From contig JAGAAY010000054.1 of assembly GCA_017615065.1 (NCBI GenBank), forward strand, positions 1 through 52,365: DNA of 52,365 nt, given 5' to 3'. The stretch is from Bacteroidales bacterium. Lineage in GTDB: Bacteria; Bacteroidota; Bacteroidia; Bacteroidales; UBA932. A program made the position numbers and the translations under genes. Positions 7,409-16,332 of the stretch are shown piece by piece. The notes under the pieces are model-generated. The model did no database searches and was not told the DNA's origin. It was given only the letters and a program-made list of their open reading frames with translations. How positions within the stretch are numbered: position 1 is the first letter of the stretch; every line of letters begins with the position of its first letter.

Positions 7409-7609
7409 ATGAAAAAGTTGATGTTAGACCGTCAGAACAGGAAAATCGCCGGAGTTTGCGCAGGACTCGCAAACTACTTTGACGTGGATGTGACGGTAAT
7501 CCGCATTTTGTTCCTCGTGGGCCTGATCTGCTGCTCGTTCGGCTTCTGGGTCTATCTGATCGTATGGGCTGTGGCCCCTTATTCCGATAAATATATTACA
7601 AAAGCATAA
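7409..7609 (+). CDS. PspC-domain membrane protein
   Basis: 66 aa, essentially a lone PspC domain. It has a short basic N-terminus (DRQNRKIAGVCAGLANYF, matching the typical GVCAGLA motif), a DVDVTVIRILFL segment and one transmembrane helix (residues 29-55). In enterobacteria PspC senses envelope stress with PspA and PspB; here no pspA, pspF or toast-rack domain is present. As first gene of an ABC transporter operon under a GntR-type operator, it may be a small membrane partner of the transporter. Five nt separate it from the ATPase gene. Confidence 0.88.
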   Translation: MKKLMLDRQNRKIAGVCAGLANYFDVDVTVIRILFLVGLICCSFGFWVYLIVWAVAPYSDKYITKA

Positions 7610-7613
7610 GATT

Positions 7614-8441
7614 ATGATTACCATCGACAATCTTGCATTCAGTTACGGACCGGTGAGCGTGCTGGAGAATATCTCCATGCGCATTGAACCCGGCAGTATC
7701 TACGGCCTCCTGGGAGAGAACGGAGTGGGGAAGACCACTCTGCTCACGCTCCTGTGCGGTCTCAAGAAACCCATGGCGGGCACCATCGACATCGACGGCC
7801 GCGATCCTTTCGACCGCAAGCCTTCGCTCCTGGAGGAACTCTATTATCTTCCCGACGAGGTTGCTCCCGTGAACGCATCGGCATACTCTTTCGCAAAAGA
7901 GGCCGGAGTGTTCTGGAAAGGCTTCAGTCTGGAGAAATTCGTACAGGTTCTGCACGAGTTCGAGGTGGATGACAAGCAGATGATGAACGCGATGAGCGCA
8001 GGCCAGCTCAAGAAGACCTACATCTCCTTCGCGCTCGCATGCAATGCGCGTTATTATTTCATGGATGAACCCACGAACGGGCTGGATATCCCTTCCAAGA
8101 CGCAGTTCCGCAAGGCTATCACCAAGTACACTTCCGAGGAATCGGCAATCGTGATCAGCACCCATCAGGTGAGGGATCTGGAAAACATCATCGACCCGGT
8201 GATCATTCTGGACAAGAGGGATGTGCTGCTGCAGGCAAGCATCGCGGAGATTTCGGAGAAGCTGTTCTTCGACTACGGCACCGAGGTGAACCCCGGCGCG
8301 CTGTATCTGGAGCAGATCCCCGGCGGCACAATCCAGGTGTATCCCAACACCACGGGCGAGGAGTCCAAGGTGAATATGGAGGCGCTGTTCAACGCCGTGT
8401 ACAAGCATAAGGACGTGATTAAAGCAATGTTTAAACAGTAG
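7614..8441 (+). CDS. ABC transporter ATP-binding protein
   Basis: 275 aa. Walker A is GENGVGKTT (near residue 37), the signature motif is the variant MSAGQLKK instead of LSGGQ, and Walker B is YYFMDEPTNGLD, followed by the His switch in ISTHQV. The C-terminal 70 residues are an accessory region without a recognised domain. It pairs with the membrane protein encoded 6 nt downstream, an export-type layout of one ATPase, one six-helix permease and a YtrA-class regulator. In Firmicutes such systems respond to cell-wall-active compounds; the substrate here is unknown. Confidence 0.93.
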   Translation: MITIDNLAFSYGPVSVLENISMRIEPGSIYGLLGENGVGKTTLLTLLCGLKKPMAGTIDIDGRDPFDRKPSLLEELYYLPDEVAPVNASAYSFAKEAGVFWKGFSLEKFVQVLHEFEVDDKQMMNAMSAGQLKKTYISFALACNARYYFMDEPTNGLDIPSKTQFRKAITKYTSEESAIVISTHQVRDLENIIDPVIILDKRDVLLQASIAEISEKLFFDYGTEVNPGALYLEQIPGGTIQVYPNTTGEESKVNMEALFNAVYKHKDVIKAMFKQ

Positions 8442-8447
8442 AAAGCC

Positions 8448-9269
8448 ATGAACGAGACATTTTCCTTCAAGCGCTTCGGCACTTATTTCAAATATGACAT
8501 CACCCAGCTTTGGAGAAAGCACTCCAGGGCCGTGCTCCTGATTGGCTTCTCAGGCGTTATCGCATACGTTCTGTGCGTCCTGTTCAGCCTGCTGTTCAAC
8601 CAGACTTACCAGGCTCCCGGTATTGTGGGAAGGTTCGTAGTGTTCGCGGTGGCCAGTATTGTCCTGGAACTGTATATGACCAAGTTCTACGGTTTTCTAA
8701 CCGACAAGAAAGAAGGCTCCGACTGGATCCTTGTTCCCGCATCGAAGACTGAAAAATACGTGTCGATGCTGTTGAACACCATCATCATCATCCCTGTGGC
8801 ATTCCTTATCGTTTTCCTGGGCACCGACTGGATTATCTGCCTGCTTGACAAGACCGCGGGAACAGCCCTCATCTCCAGCACTTCAGAGGTGATCAACTCC
8901 ATACAGTTGGGGGCAACCGATCTGGATGAATTGAAGGAAGTCGGCATGAGTCCGGTGCTGTTCATGATCATGGCGGTTATCGGCTCATGGGCAAACTACC
9001 TGTACTTCCTCCTCTGCGGCATCTGCTTCAAGAAGAATAAGATCTTTTATTCCATCCTTATCATCTTTGCATTCTCTATCCTCATGAGCACTCTGTCGGC
9101 CCTGGTCATCCCCGGCATAGACTTCGAGGCAATGCTGGATAATATGAGCGAAGAAAAGGTCAAGGCGTATGTAAAGGGCTTTATGACCGCAGTGTACATT
9201 TTCACCGTGATTTATGCCGTGGGTATGGGCTGGGGCGTATGGCACCGCATCAATACCATTAAACATTGA
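8448..9269 (+). CDS. ABC transporter permease-like membrane protein
   Basis: 273 aa with six apparent transmembrane helices (about residues 27-48, 62-80, 102-123, 168-192, 203-222 and 243-263). There is no strong sequence motif, as is usual for permeases of small ABC-2-like exporters. Assignment rests on topology and on its place between the ATPase gene and the GntR regulator. Its stop is 5 nt before the GntR start. It is probably the membrane half of an exporter; the solute cannot be predicted. Confidence 0.8.
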   Translation: MNETFSFKRFGTYFKYDITQLWRKHSRAVLLIGFSGVIAYVLCVLFSLLFNQTYQAPGIVGRFVVFAVASIVLELYMTKFYGFLTDKKEGSDWILVPASKTEKYVSMLLNTIIIIPVAFLIVFLGTDWIICLLDKTAGTALISSTSEVINSIQLGATDLDELKEVGMSPVLFMIMAVIGSWANYLYFLLCGICFKKNKIFYSILIIFAFSILMSTLSALVIPGIDFEAMLDNMSEEKVKAYVKGFMTAVYIFTVIYAVGMGWGVWHRINTIKH

Positions 9270-9274
9270 CGGCC

Positions 9275-9613
9275 ATGAACTTTAATGCTGAAAAACCGAT
9301 CTATCTCCAGATTGCCGATGCCGTATGCGCCCGCGTACTGTCCGGCGAACTGAAGGCCGAGGACCGAATCCAGTCGGTTCGGGAATACGGCGCCGAGCTG
9401 GGCGTAAACCCCAACACGATGGCCCGAAGCTATGAGAAGCTCACTGCCGACGGCGTAATCTACAACAAGCGCGGCATAGGCTACTTCATAGCCCCCGAGG
9501 CCCGCGAGCTGATACTCCAGCGCATGAAATCCGATTTCCTGGAGCGCGAAGTTCCGGAAATCAAGGGGAAACTCAAGCTGCTCGGACTGGAGTATACTGT
9601 GTTCAAGGATTAA
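9275..9613 (+). CDS. GntR-family transcriptional regulator, YtrA subfamily
   Basis: 112 aa. The N-terminal 75 residues form a GntR winged helix (PIYLQIADAVCARVLSGEL, then SVREYGAELGVNPNTMARSY as the recognition region and GVIYNKRGIGYF as the wing). Only a short helical tail follows, which is the YtrA subfamily size with no large ligand domain. I use the ATG at 9275; the TTG at 9266 overlaps the upstream stop. As last gene of an operon with a YtrA-like palindrome at its promoter, it is likely an autorepressor that releases in response to an unknown signal. A strong terminator follows. Confidence 0.93.
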   Translation: MNFNAEKPIYLQIADAVCARVLSGELKAEDRIQSVREYGAELGVNPNTMARSYEKLTADGVIYNKRGIGYFIAPEARELILQRMKSDFLEREVPEIKGKLKLLGLEYTVFKD

Positions 9614-9640
9614 AAAAATGCCGGCATTCCGGCATTTTTT
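9613..9640 (+). terminator. Intrinsic terminator after the GntR gene
   Basis: Arms AAAAAATGCCGG and CCGGCATTTTTT form a perfect 12-bp stem with a CATT loop and a closing run of six T. It starts 2 nt past the gntR gene and ends the PspC-ABC operon just before the ffh promoter. Confidence 0.9.
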
Positions 9641-9641
9641 G

Positions 9642-9649
9642 TATCTTTG
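9642..9649 (+). promoter_or_regulatory. Bacteroidetes -7 box (TATCTTTG) for ffh
   Basis: Exact TAnnTTTG match 21 nt before the ffh ATG and 1 nt after the preceding terminator. The -33 region would lie inside the terminator stem. Confidence 0.6.
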
Positions 9650-9670
9650 TGAGATTTAATAAAAGACTGT

Positions 9671-10996
9671 ATGTTCGAAAACCTGAGCGAAAGGCTGGAG
9701 AGGTCTTTCAAGATACTGAGGGGTGAAGGGAAAATCACCGAAATCAACGTAGCCGAAACCGTCAAAGACATCCGCAAAGCACTCCTGGATGCCGATGTGA
9801 GCTATAAGGTTGCCAAGGACTTTTGCAATACCGTAAAGGAGAAAGCCCTGGGCGCCAACGTAATCAACGCCGTGAAGCCGCAGCAGCTCATGATCAAAAT
9901 CATGCACGACGAGCTGGCGGATTTCATGGGCAGCAATGCGCAGGACATCAACCTCAAAGGCACTCCCGCGGTTGTTCTCGTGGCCGGCCTGAATGGTTCC
10001 GGTAAAACCACGTTCTCCGGGAAACTGGCGCTGCACGTCAAGAGCAAGAAGGGCATGAAAGTGCTCCTTGCCGCGTGCGACACGTTCCGTCCCGCCGCTA
10101 TCGAACAGTTGAAAGTGCTGGGAGAGAGCGTGGGCGTGCCCGTGTATACGGAAGAAGGGGAGAAGGATCCCATCAAGATAGCCCAGGGCGCAATTGCCAA
10201 AGCGAAGTCGGAAGGCTACAGCGTGGTAATTGTGGATACCGCCGGCCGCCTGGCCGTGGACGATGAGCTGATGGACGAGATCTCCGCCCTGCACCAGGCC
10301 GTGAAGCCCACCGAGACCCTGTTCGTGGTGGACGCCATGACCGGCCAGGATGCCGTGGAAACGGCCCGCGTGTTCAACGAGCGGCTGGATTTCGACGGCG
10401 TGGTGCTCACCAAGATGGACGGCGACACCCGCGGCGGTGCGGCCCTTTCCATCAAGGCAGTAGTGGGCAAGCCCATCAAGTTCGTATCCACCGGTGAAAA
10501 GATGGAGGCGCTGGACGTGTTCCATCCGGAGCGCATCGCAGACCGCATCCTGGGAATGGGCGACGTGGTATCCCTGGTGGAGAAGGCGCAGGAACAGTTC
10601 GACGAGAAGCAGTCGCGCGAACTCCGCAAGAAGCTTGCAAAGGACAAATTCACCCTCTGGGACTTCTACGAGCAGATCCAGCAGGTTAAGAAGATGGGCA
10701 ACATCAAGGACCTTGCGTCCATGATTCCGGGTGTGGGGAAGGCCATCAAGGACATCGACATGGACAATGATTCCTTCAAGTACACGGAGGCAATCATACT
10801 GTCGATGACGCCGTACGAGCGCGAGCATCCTGAGGCAATCAATGGCACGCGCCGCAAGAGGATTGCCGATGGCTCCGGCACGTCGCTCCCCGAGGTGAAC
10901 CGTCTGCTGAAGCAGTTCGAGGGCACCCGCAAAGTGATGAAGACTGCGATGACGGGGAACCTGATGCAGCAGATGAAGGGGATGAGACGCAGATGA
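9671..10996 (+). CDS. ffh: Signal recognition particle protein Ffh (SRP54)
   Basis: 441 aa, cytoplasmic GTPase that binds SRP RNA and signal sequences of nascent inner-membrane proteins. Domains are in order: N domain (residues 1-90, with the ALLDADVSYKVAKDF segment), G domain with GLNGSGKTTFSGKLA (G1), DTFRPAAIEQL, DTAGRLAVDDELM (G3) and TKMDGDTRGGAALS (G4 and closing loop), then a C-terminal M domain ending in MQQMKGMRRR. The length is normal. Its TGA overlaps the ATG of the following nucleotidase gene (ATGA), so ffh heads a four-gene run to 15098. Confidence 0.98.
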   Translation: MFENLSERLERSFKILRGEGKITEINVAETVKDIRKALLDADVSYKVAKDFCNTVKEKALGANVINAVKPQQLMIKIMHDELADFMGSNAQDINLKGTPAVVLVAGLNGSGKTTFSGKLALHVKSKKGMKVLLAACDTFRPAAIEQLKVLGESVGVPVYTEEGEKDPIKIAQGAIAKAKSEGYSVVIVDTAGRLAVDDELMDEISALHQAVKPTETLFVVDAMTGQDAVETARVFNERLDFDGVVLTKMDGDTRGGAALSIKAVVGKPIKFVSTGEKMEALDVFHPERIADRILGMGDVVSLVEKAQEQFDEKQSRELRKKLAKDKFTLWDFYEQIQQVKKMGNIKDLASMIPGVGKAIKDIDMDNDSFKYTEAIILSMTPYEREHPEAINGTRRKRIADGSGTSLPEVNRLLKQFEGTRKVMKTAMTGNLMQQMKGMRRR

Positions 10997-12735
10997 AAAG
11001 AATCCTTATCGTATTAGTCGCCATCCTGGCGGTAGCTTGCGGCCAGAGGCTGCGGGACGGAGAGTACACGCTCACGGTGCTGTCTACGAACGACACGCAC
11101 GGCTCGTTCTTCGACTCCACTTATGCGGGGGGCGGGATCAAGCGCAGCCTGTATGCCGTGAACCATTATGTGGACAGCGTGCGTGCGGAGCAGGGCAGGG
11201 AGAATGTGCTGCTGATCGACGCCGGGGACTGTCTGCAGGGCGATGAGGCTACGTATTATTTCAATTTCGTGGATACCGTGAGCACGCACGTGTTCTCCCG
11301 TATGGTGGACTATATGGATTACGATGCGGTGGCTGTGGGAAACCACGATATTGAGACGGGGCACGGGGTGTACGACCGTGTGGCAAAGGATCTTCGTAAG
11401 GCGGGTATCCCCATGCTGGCAGGCAATTATCTGCGCGACAGCGACGGGAAACCCTACTTCCCGCTGTATGCAACAGTTCGCAAGGCGGGCCTGAAAATCG
11501 CCGTCCTGGGTTATGGCAACGCCAATATCAAGGGATGGCTGCCGGAAGCGCTGTGGAAGGGAATGCATTTCGAATCCATCGTGCAGGTTATTCAGGCCGA
11601 TGTTGACGCGGTGCGGGCCAAAGAGCATCCCGACGTGGTTGTGGTGGCAATGCACACAGCAACCGGAAAGGGCGACGGCTCTGTGCTGGAAGCCGAGGCT
11701 ATGGACGCTTTCAACAGCGTGAAGGGCGTGGATTTCATCTTATGCGGCCACGATCATCGGCCTTATGTGGAAGCCAGGGACAGCAGCGCGCTGCTCAATT
11801 CAGGAAGCCACTGCCGCAATGTTGCGGAGGGAATAATGCAGTTCAAGGTGGAAGGAGGCCGGATCGTGAGCAAGGCGTTTGAAACGAAGCTCATCCCCGT
11901 GAAGGCCGAAATGGCGGATCCAGCGATGCGCGAGCATTTCCATGACGATTATCTGGCGGTTAAGGCCTTTACCATGGCAGAAGTAGGCACGCTGGACGTA
12001 ACGGTGCGCACCCGCGAAGCTTTTGCCGGAATGTCGCCCTACATCGGCCTGATTCATACTCTCAGCCTTGAGGCTACCGGTGCCGATATCGCTTTCGCCG
12101 CGCCCCTCTCTTACAATAAGGTTATTGAGGCCGGCCCCATCATCTTTGACGACCTGTTCATATTCTATCCCTACGAGAATCAGCTGTATGTGATCAATAT
12201 GACGGGGGAGGAGATCGTCCGCTACCTGGAGTTCTCCTACGACATGTGGATCAACACGGTGAAATCGGCCGATGAGCATGTGCTGAAGATTGTGAACCGC
12301 GAAGACCCTCGCACCATGCAGAAGGGCTGGTCGTTCACGGGGCGCACGTACAATTTTTCATCGGCAGGCGGAATCAATTACACTGTTGACGTGACAAAGC
12401 CCCTGGGAGAGCGCGTGAAGATTACGACGATGGCCGACGGCACCCCGTTCGCTGCGGCACGCACATATAAGGTCGCGATTTCGTCCTATCGCGCCAGCGG
12501 CGGCGGTGGCCATCTGCAGGCTGCCGGCGTGGATACCGGGAATATCGACAGCAGGGTGGTGGACAGGTATCCCGAGGTTCGCAGCATCCTGTATGATTAT
12601 ATTAAGGAAAACGGTTCTGTCGAGTTGGAACGCATCAGCGATCCGGCGGTTATAGGCTCATGGAGTTTCGTTCCGGAGAATATCGCCGCACCGTCGATAG
12701 AACGCGATATGAAACTTATTTTTGGTGAAAAATGA
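10993..12735 (+). CDS. Lipoprotein 5'-nucleotidase / metallophosphoesterase (UshA-like)
   Basis: 580 aa. A lipoprotein signal (MKRILIVLVAILAVACG, Cys at 16) points to the outer envelope. The N-terminal half is a metallophosphoesterase with the metal ligands NDTHG (near 34), DAGDCLQGD, GNHD and CGHDH. The C-terminal half is a 5'-nucleotidase C domain with PLSYNKVIEAGPI and the substrate-stacking ASGGGGHL region. Known family members dephosphorylate extracellular nucleotides or UDP-sugars. Many Bacteroidetes carry the two halves as separate genes; here they are one polypeptide. It overlaps ffh and sppA by ATGA junctions. A role in nucleotide salvage is likely; the exact substrate is unknown. 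Confidence 0.93.
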   Translation: MKRILIVLVAILAVACGQRLRDGEYTLTVLSTNDTHGSFFDSTYAGGGIKRSLYAVNHYVDSVRAEQGRENVLLIDAGDCLQGDEATYYFNFVDTVSTHVFSRMVDYMDYDAVAVGNHDIETGHGVYDRVAKDLRKAGIPMLAGNYLRDSDGKPYFPLYATVRKAGLKIAVLGYGNANIKGWLPEALWKGMHFESIVQVIQADVDAVRAKEHPDVVVVAMHTATGKGDGSVLEAEAMDAFNSVKGVDFILCGHDHRPYVEARDSSALLNSGSHCRNVAEGIMQFKVEGGRIVSKAFETKLIPVKAEMADPAMREHFHDDYLAVKAFTMAEVGTLDVTVRTREAFAGMSPYIGLIHTLSLEATGADIAFAAPLSYNKVIEAGPIIFDDLFIFYPYENQLYVINMTGEEIVRYLEFSYDMWINTVKSADEHVLKIVNREDPRTMQKGWSFTGRTYNFSSAGGINYTVDVTKPLGERVKITTMADGTPFAAARTYKVAISSYRASGGGGHLQAAGVDTGNIDSRVVDRYPEVRSILYDYIKENGSVELERISDPAVIGSWSFVPENIAAPSIERDMKLIFGEK

Positions 12736-14381
12736 AACGTAGTGTATTAGTTGTCGCCGCGGCTTTGATGCTGTGCGCATCGGCCCAGGCGAAACCCCTC
12801 AAGGGGAAGGTCCTGTTCCTGAACTTTTCGCAGCCGGTTGCGGAGCGTGCGAAGAGTTCGATGTCGCTTGGAATGAGCGGCGTGTCCAACAACAGGAGTT
12901 CATCGCTTCTCACCCTGGAAGCCGTGCTGGAAACGGCTGCCAAGGACGATGATATCGCGATGATTTTCATGAGGCCCGACAAACTTACTGCCGGTACTGC
13001 CACAACGGAGGAGATTCGTACCAGCGTGCTCCGTTTCCGCGAGAAGTCCGGAAAGCGCGTCGTCGCCTACATGAATTCCATCAACGCCCGCAGCCTGTAT
13101 CTGGCAACATCGGCCGATATGATTGTGCTCAATCCGGCTGCAAGCGGCCATTTCTCCGGCATGGGCTCCACCCAGTACTTCATCAAGGACCTGCTGGACA
13201 CCCTGGGCGTGCATATGCAGCTCATCCGTCACGGCAAGTACAAGAGCGCCGGCGAGATGTATATCCGCAACGACATCTCCCCGGAAAACCGCGAGCAGTA
13301 CCAGGCCCTGCTGGGGACAATCTGGGACACCTATATGGACGGCATCGCCCAGGCCCGCGGCATCGAAAAGTCCAGCCTGGACGCCATGGCCAGCAGGCTT
13401 TCCCTTGCCGATGCGCCCTCGTGGTACGAGGCCGGACTGGTGGATACCCTCATGCACCGCGACCAGATAGAGGCCTATCTGTGCGCTCTTATGGGCAAGG
13501 ACAAGGTGTCGGATATCGGCAAAATAACCCCGGACAAGTATAAGCTCCATAAGGGGAATTCCCGCAACCACATTGCCGTCATTTATGCCGATGGCTCCAT
13601 CGGCTCGGATCTGGTTGGCGATGAACTGGCCCGTACGATCGAGAAGGTAAAGGCCGATAAGAACGTGAAGGCGGTTGTGTTCCGCGTGAATTCTCCCGGC
13701 GGTGCAGTGATGGATTCGGACATTATCCGCCGCGCCATCCTTCAGCTTCAGGAGGATAAGCTCGTGGTTGCCAGCTATGGCGATTATGCGGCTTCCGGCG
13801 GCTACTGGATTTCGGCATCGGCCTCCAGGATTTTCTGCTCCAATACCACCCTCACCGGCTCCATCGGCGTATTTGGAATGGTGCCTTCTTACGGCGATGC
13901 TATTCGCAGGCATCTGCACGTTAATCCGGTTGTTGTGGGCACTCACGAGCACAGCGACATGTTCTCCGGAATGAGAGACCTGGATCCCGCCGAACTGGAG
14001 TGGAACCAGCAGCAGATAGAGACCGTCTACACCAATTTCGTGAATCTTGTGGCCAAGGGCCGCGGAATGACTCCGGATGCGGTGGACGACATTGCGCAGG
14101 GCCGCGTTTGGGCCGGTGCAACGGCATTCAAAATCGGCCTGGCCGATGAGAGGGGCACTCTCCTGGATGCGATCAAATACGCTGCGAAAGAGGCCGGCCT
14201 GAGCGATTTCCGCATCGACTGCTACCCCGAGGTGAAGGAGGTTACCCTCCGCAGCCTCCTCTCCGGCAAGAGCGACAACCTCCCTCTGGTAACCCTGCCT
14301 TTCAGCGAGTTCCCGTTCCTGCTTCAGGCGGAGGGCCCGGTTTACATGGCACTTATGGAATCGATAATTACAATTTATTAG
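12732..14381 (+). CDS. sppA: Signal peptide peptidase SppA, 67-kDa type
   Basis: 549 aa with two S49 peptidase domains, as in the long SppA form, which degrades cleaved signal peptides. The catalytic Lys is in HGKYKSAGE (N-terminal domain) and the nucleophilic Ser in DYAASGGYWIS (C-terminal domain), followed by TLTGSIGVFG; both residues of the Ser-Lys dyad are present. Unlike the E. coli protein with its uncleaved anchor, the N-terminus looks like a cleavable signal (MKRSVLVVAAALMLCASAQA), which suggests a soluble periplasmic or peripheral enzyme. It overlaps the nucleotidase by ATGA, and 3 nt separate it from the next gene. Confidence 0.95.
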   Translation: MKRSVLVVAAALMLCASAQAKPLKGKVLFLNFSQPVAERAKSSMSLGMSGVSNNRSSSLLTLEAVLETAAKDDDIAMIFMRPDKLTAGTATTEEIRTSVLRFREKSGKRVVAYMNSINARSLYLATSADMIVLNPAASGHFSGMGSTQYFIKDLLDTLGVHMQLIRHGKYKSAGEMYIRNDISPENREQYQALLGTIWDTYMDGIAQARGIEKSSLDAMASRLSLADAPSWYEAGLVDTLMHRDQIEAYLCALMGKDKVSDIGKITPDKYKLHKGNSRNHIAVIYADGSIGSDLVGDELARTIEKVKADKNVKAVVFRVNSPGGAVMDSDIIRRAILQLQEDKLVVASYGDYAASGGYWISASASRIFCSNTTLTGSIGVFGMVPSYGDAIRRHLHVNPVVVGTHEHSDMFSGMRDLDPAELEWNQQQIETVYTNFVNLVAKGRGMTPDAVDDIAQGRVWAGATAFKIGLADERGTLLDAIKYAAKEAGLSDFRIDCYPEVKEVTLRSLLSGKSDNLPLVTLPFSEFPFLLQAEGPVYMALMESIITIY

Positions 14382-14384
14382 GAT

Positions 14385-15098
14385 ATGAAGAAGTTATTTT
14401 TGGCCGCTCTCGCGGCGCTCGCATGCATGGGTCTTTATGCCCAGAGTTTCGAGCTTTCCGATGACGGAGAGCTGATCGTGGACAGCGACAACTGGAGCAT
14501 GTGGTCTTCAGACAGTTCGTTTGGCTGGGGATATCACGTGATGATAGACGGCGATGCCGAATTCCTGGACAACACTACTACATTCGGAAGGAACAGGGAG
14601 ATTTTCTTTACTCTCATCGGCGGAGAATTCAGGCCGGTTAAGTTCCTGGGACTGTCGGGCTGCCTGGATCTAAACTGGGACACCTACAGGCTCAGGAAAA
14701 ATGCATATTACTGGGAACCGGACGGCAATGGCGCAGTGTCTGTGAAACCGCTCGAGGGCAGTCCTTACCTCAAGATCCGCAAGTCGGTCCAGCGCAGTTT
14801 CGGCTTCGACCTTCCCGTTCAGCTGAAGATCCATCTCGGCAACCTGTGCATCGCCGGCGGTGTGGTTGGTGAATTCAATTTCAGCGGGGTAACGCTTACT
14901 AAGGCACTGGATCAGAACGGCGAAAAGGTGAAGTTCAAGGATAAGGAGATACAGACCCATCCTTTCACTTACAGCTACCGTGCTTCCATCACTTACGACC
15001 ACCTGGGCATTTACGGTAAGTACAGCCCCTGCTCGCAGTTTGTACAGGGTTTCGGCCCCCAGTTCTCTTACTGGACCGTGGGACTTATTCTCTGGTAG
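14385..15098 (+). CDS. Exported protein, probable outer-membrane beta-barrel
   Basis: 237 aa. Signal peptide MKKLFLAALAALACMGLYAQ. The mature sequence has alternating aromatic and polar strands (REIFFTLIGGEFRPVKFLGLSG, FGFDLPVQLKIHLGNLCIAGG, YSYRASITYDHLGIYGKYS) and ends in a strand finishing GLILW. A C-terminal aromatic residue is characteristic of outer-membrane barrels. About eight to ten strands would fit. It is the last gene of the ffh run and overlaps the convergent methyltransferase gene by 14 nt. Function unknown. Confidence 0.75.
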   Translation: MKKLFLAALAALACMGLYAQSFELSDDGELIVDSDNWSMWSSDSSFGWGYHVMIDGDAEFLDNTTTFGRNREIFFTLIGGEFRPVKFLGLSGCLDLNWDTYRLRKNAYYWEPDGNGAVSVKPLEGSPYLKIRKSVQRSFGFDLPVQLKIHLGNLCIAGGVVGEFNFSGVTLTKALDQNGEKVKFKDKEIQTHPFTYSYRASITYDHLGIYGKYSPCSQFVQGFGPQFSYWTVGLILW

Positions 15099-16266
15099 CC
15101 GCGATAAGCAGGTTTTTGTCGGCCGTGTCGTCGTGCGCGGCAAAGATATGGACGCCTGTGGAGCCTGACTGGACTCCCAGGCGTTTTTTCAGTGCCTCGG
15201 AGGTGATGGGGACGCCCCGTGCGGTGACATCGGCCTTTGGATATTTTGTGCCGATGGCGTTGATTCCGCGCTTGTCCATGGCGGCGACTTCCAGGATGCG
15301 GAACCACTTGCCGAAGGGCGTGAGTTCCGGGACCGGCTCCTGGGCGAAGTACAGGTGCGTGTTCACGCCGGGCTTTGCCAGGTGGAAGCGCTGGGATATG
15401 AGTTTGAAGCAGCCGGCCTTGAGCAGGGCCTTGCCGGGGGAGAAGAGATAGCCTTGCGATTCGCCGGTTATGGCTACGGCGTCGCGTTCATCGGCAGGGG
15501 AGAAGGAGAGGGTGGTGCCGTTGTCGTAGACGGTTATTGTATAGTCGCCTTTGTGTTCGCGGTCCAGGAGGAAGAGGAGTTCCTTGCATTCGCCATCCGA
15601 GCCCACGACGTGGATTTCCTTGACGTTGGGGCCCAGGTCGTGTGCCCCCTGCGATATGTCCAGCATGGGGGAGAGCTTGAGCAGGACGAAGCGGGCTTTT
15701 GTGAACAGTTCCGGCAGCAGCGCGGTTACATCGGGCGAGCAGTCGGCAATGCGGAATACCTTGCCGCCGCTTGAATCCCGCCGTGCCGGATCCAGGAAGA
15801 ACGCATCGGCCTGGAAATCTCCCAGAACAGCGCCTATGCAGCCCGGGGCTATTTCCGCGCAGGAGAACCGCACATTGCCCAGGCCCAGCTCCGCGAAGTT
15901 GTGCCTGGCCGCCTCCACCAACTCCGGCCGCATATCGTTGTACAGGACGTTGAAACCCGCCTTCGCGAAGGCCCATGAATCAACGCCCAGCCCTCCGGTG
16001 AGGTCTGCCAGTCTGCCGTTAGGCACCAGCGCAGATTTGTATTGAGCCGTTTCGGAGGAGCTGCATTGTTCGGCGCCGAGGGGGTAGGGGAATCGGAGGG
16101 AGGGGTTGGAGAGCCATTCGGGAACTTTGCCGGAGAGCTTGCGGCGGGCCTCCAGGGTGCTCAGGGCGAGGGGAAATTCCGGGAAATCGGCATACCTGCT
16201 GCGCGAGAGGGCCAGGGTGGCGGGGTCATCGGAGAGATGCTGCAATATGAAATCGGCAAAAGTCAT
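15085..16266 (-). CDS. Class I SAM-dependent methyltransferase with THUMP-like tail
   Basis: 393 aa. The SAM-binding core begins with LADLTGGLGVDSWAFAKAG (motif I) near residue 86, followed by NDMRPELVEAARHNF (motif II). The DPARRD motif near residue 158 takes the place of the usual catalytic motif. The remainder ends in a THUMP-like region, the layout seen in a Bacteroidetes family presumed to act on RNA. The substrate is not proven for this family. The ATG at 16266 lies 5 nt after a TACCTTTG box, so the mRNA is probably leaderless. Its 3' end overlaps the convergent barrel gene. Confidence 0.85.
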   Translation of the reverse strand: MTFADFILQHLSDDPATLALSRSRYADFPEFPLALSTLEARRKLSGKVPEWLSNPSLRFPYPLGAEQCSSSETAQYKSALVPNGRLADLTGGLGVDSWAFAKAGFNVLYNDMRPELVEAARHNFAELGLGNVRFSCAEIAPGCIGAVLGDFQADAFFLDPARRDSSGGKVFRIADCSPDVTALLPELFTKARFVLLKLSPMLDISQGAHDLGPNVKEIHVVGSDGECKELLFLLDREHKGDYTITVYDNGTTLSFSPADERDAVAITGESQGYLFSPGKALLKAGCFKLISQRFHLAKPGVNTHLYFAQEPVPELTPFGKWFRILEVAAMDKRGINAIGTKYPKADVTARGVPITSEALKKRLGVQSGSTGVHIFAAHDDTADKNLLIAATRE

Positions 16267-16271
16267 TGTTG

Positions 16272-16279
16272 CAAAGGTA
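16272..16279 (-). promoter_or_regulatory. Bacteroidetes -7 box (TACCTTTG) for the methyltransferase gene
   Basis: Minus-strand match with only 5 nt between the box and the ATG at 16266, which predicts a leaderless transcript. It is divergent from the box at 16292. Confidence 0.65.
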
Positions 16280-16291
16280 GAAATTATTAGT

Positions 16292-16299
16292 TAAATTTG
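16292..16299 (+). promoter_or_regulatory. Bacteroidetes -7 box (TAAATTTG) for the phosphohexomutase gene
   Basis: Exact TAnnTTTG match 33 nt upstream of the ATG at 16333, sharing a 66-nt divergent region with the methyltransferase promoter. Confidence 0.6.
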
Positions 16300-16332
16300 T
16301 GGATGGGAAAACACTAAAAACACTATAACTCT

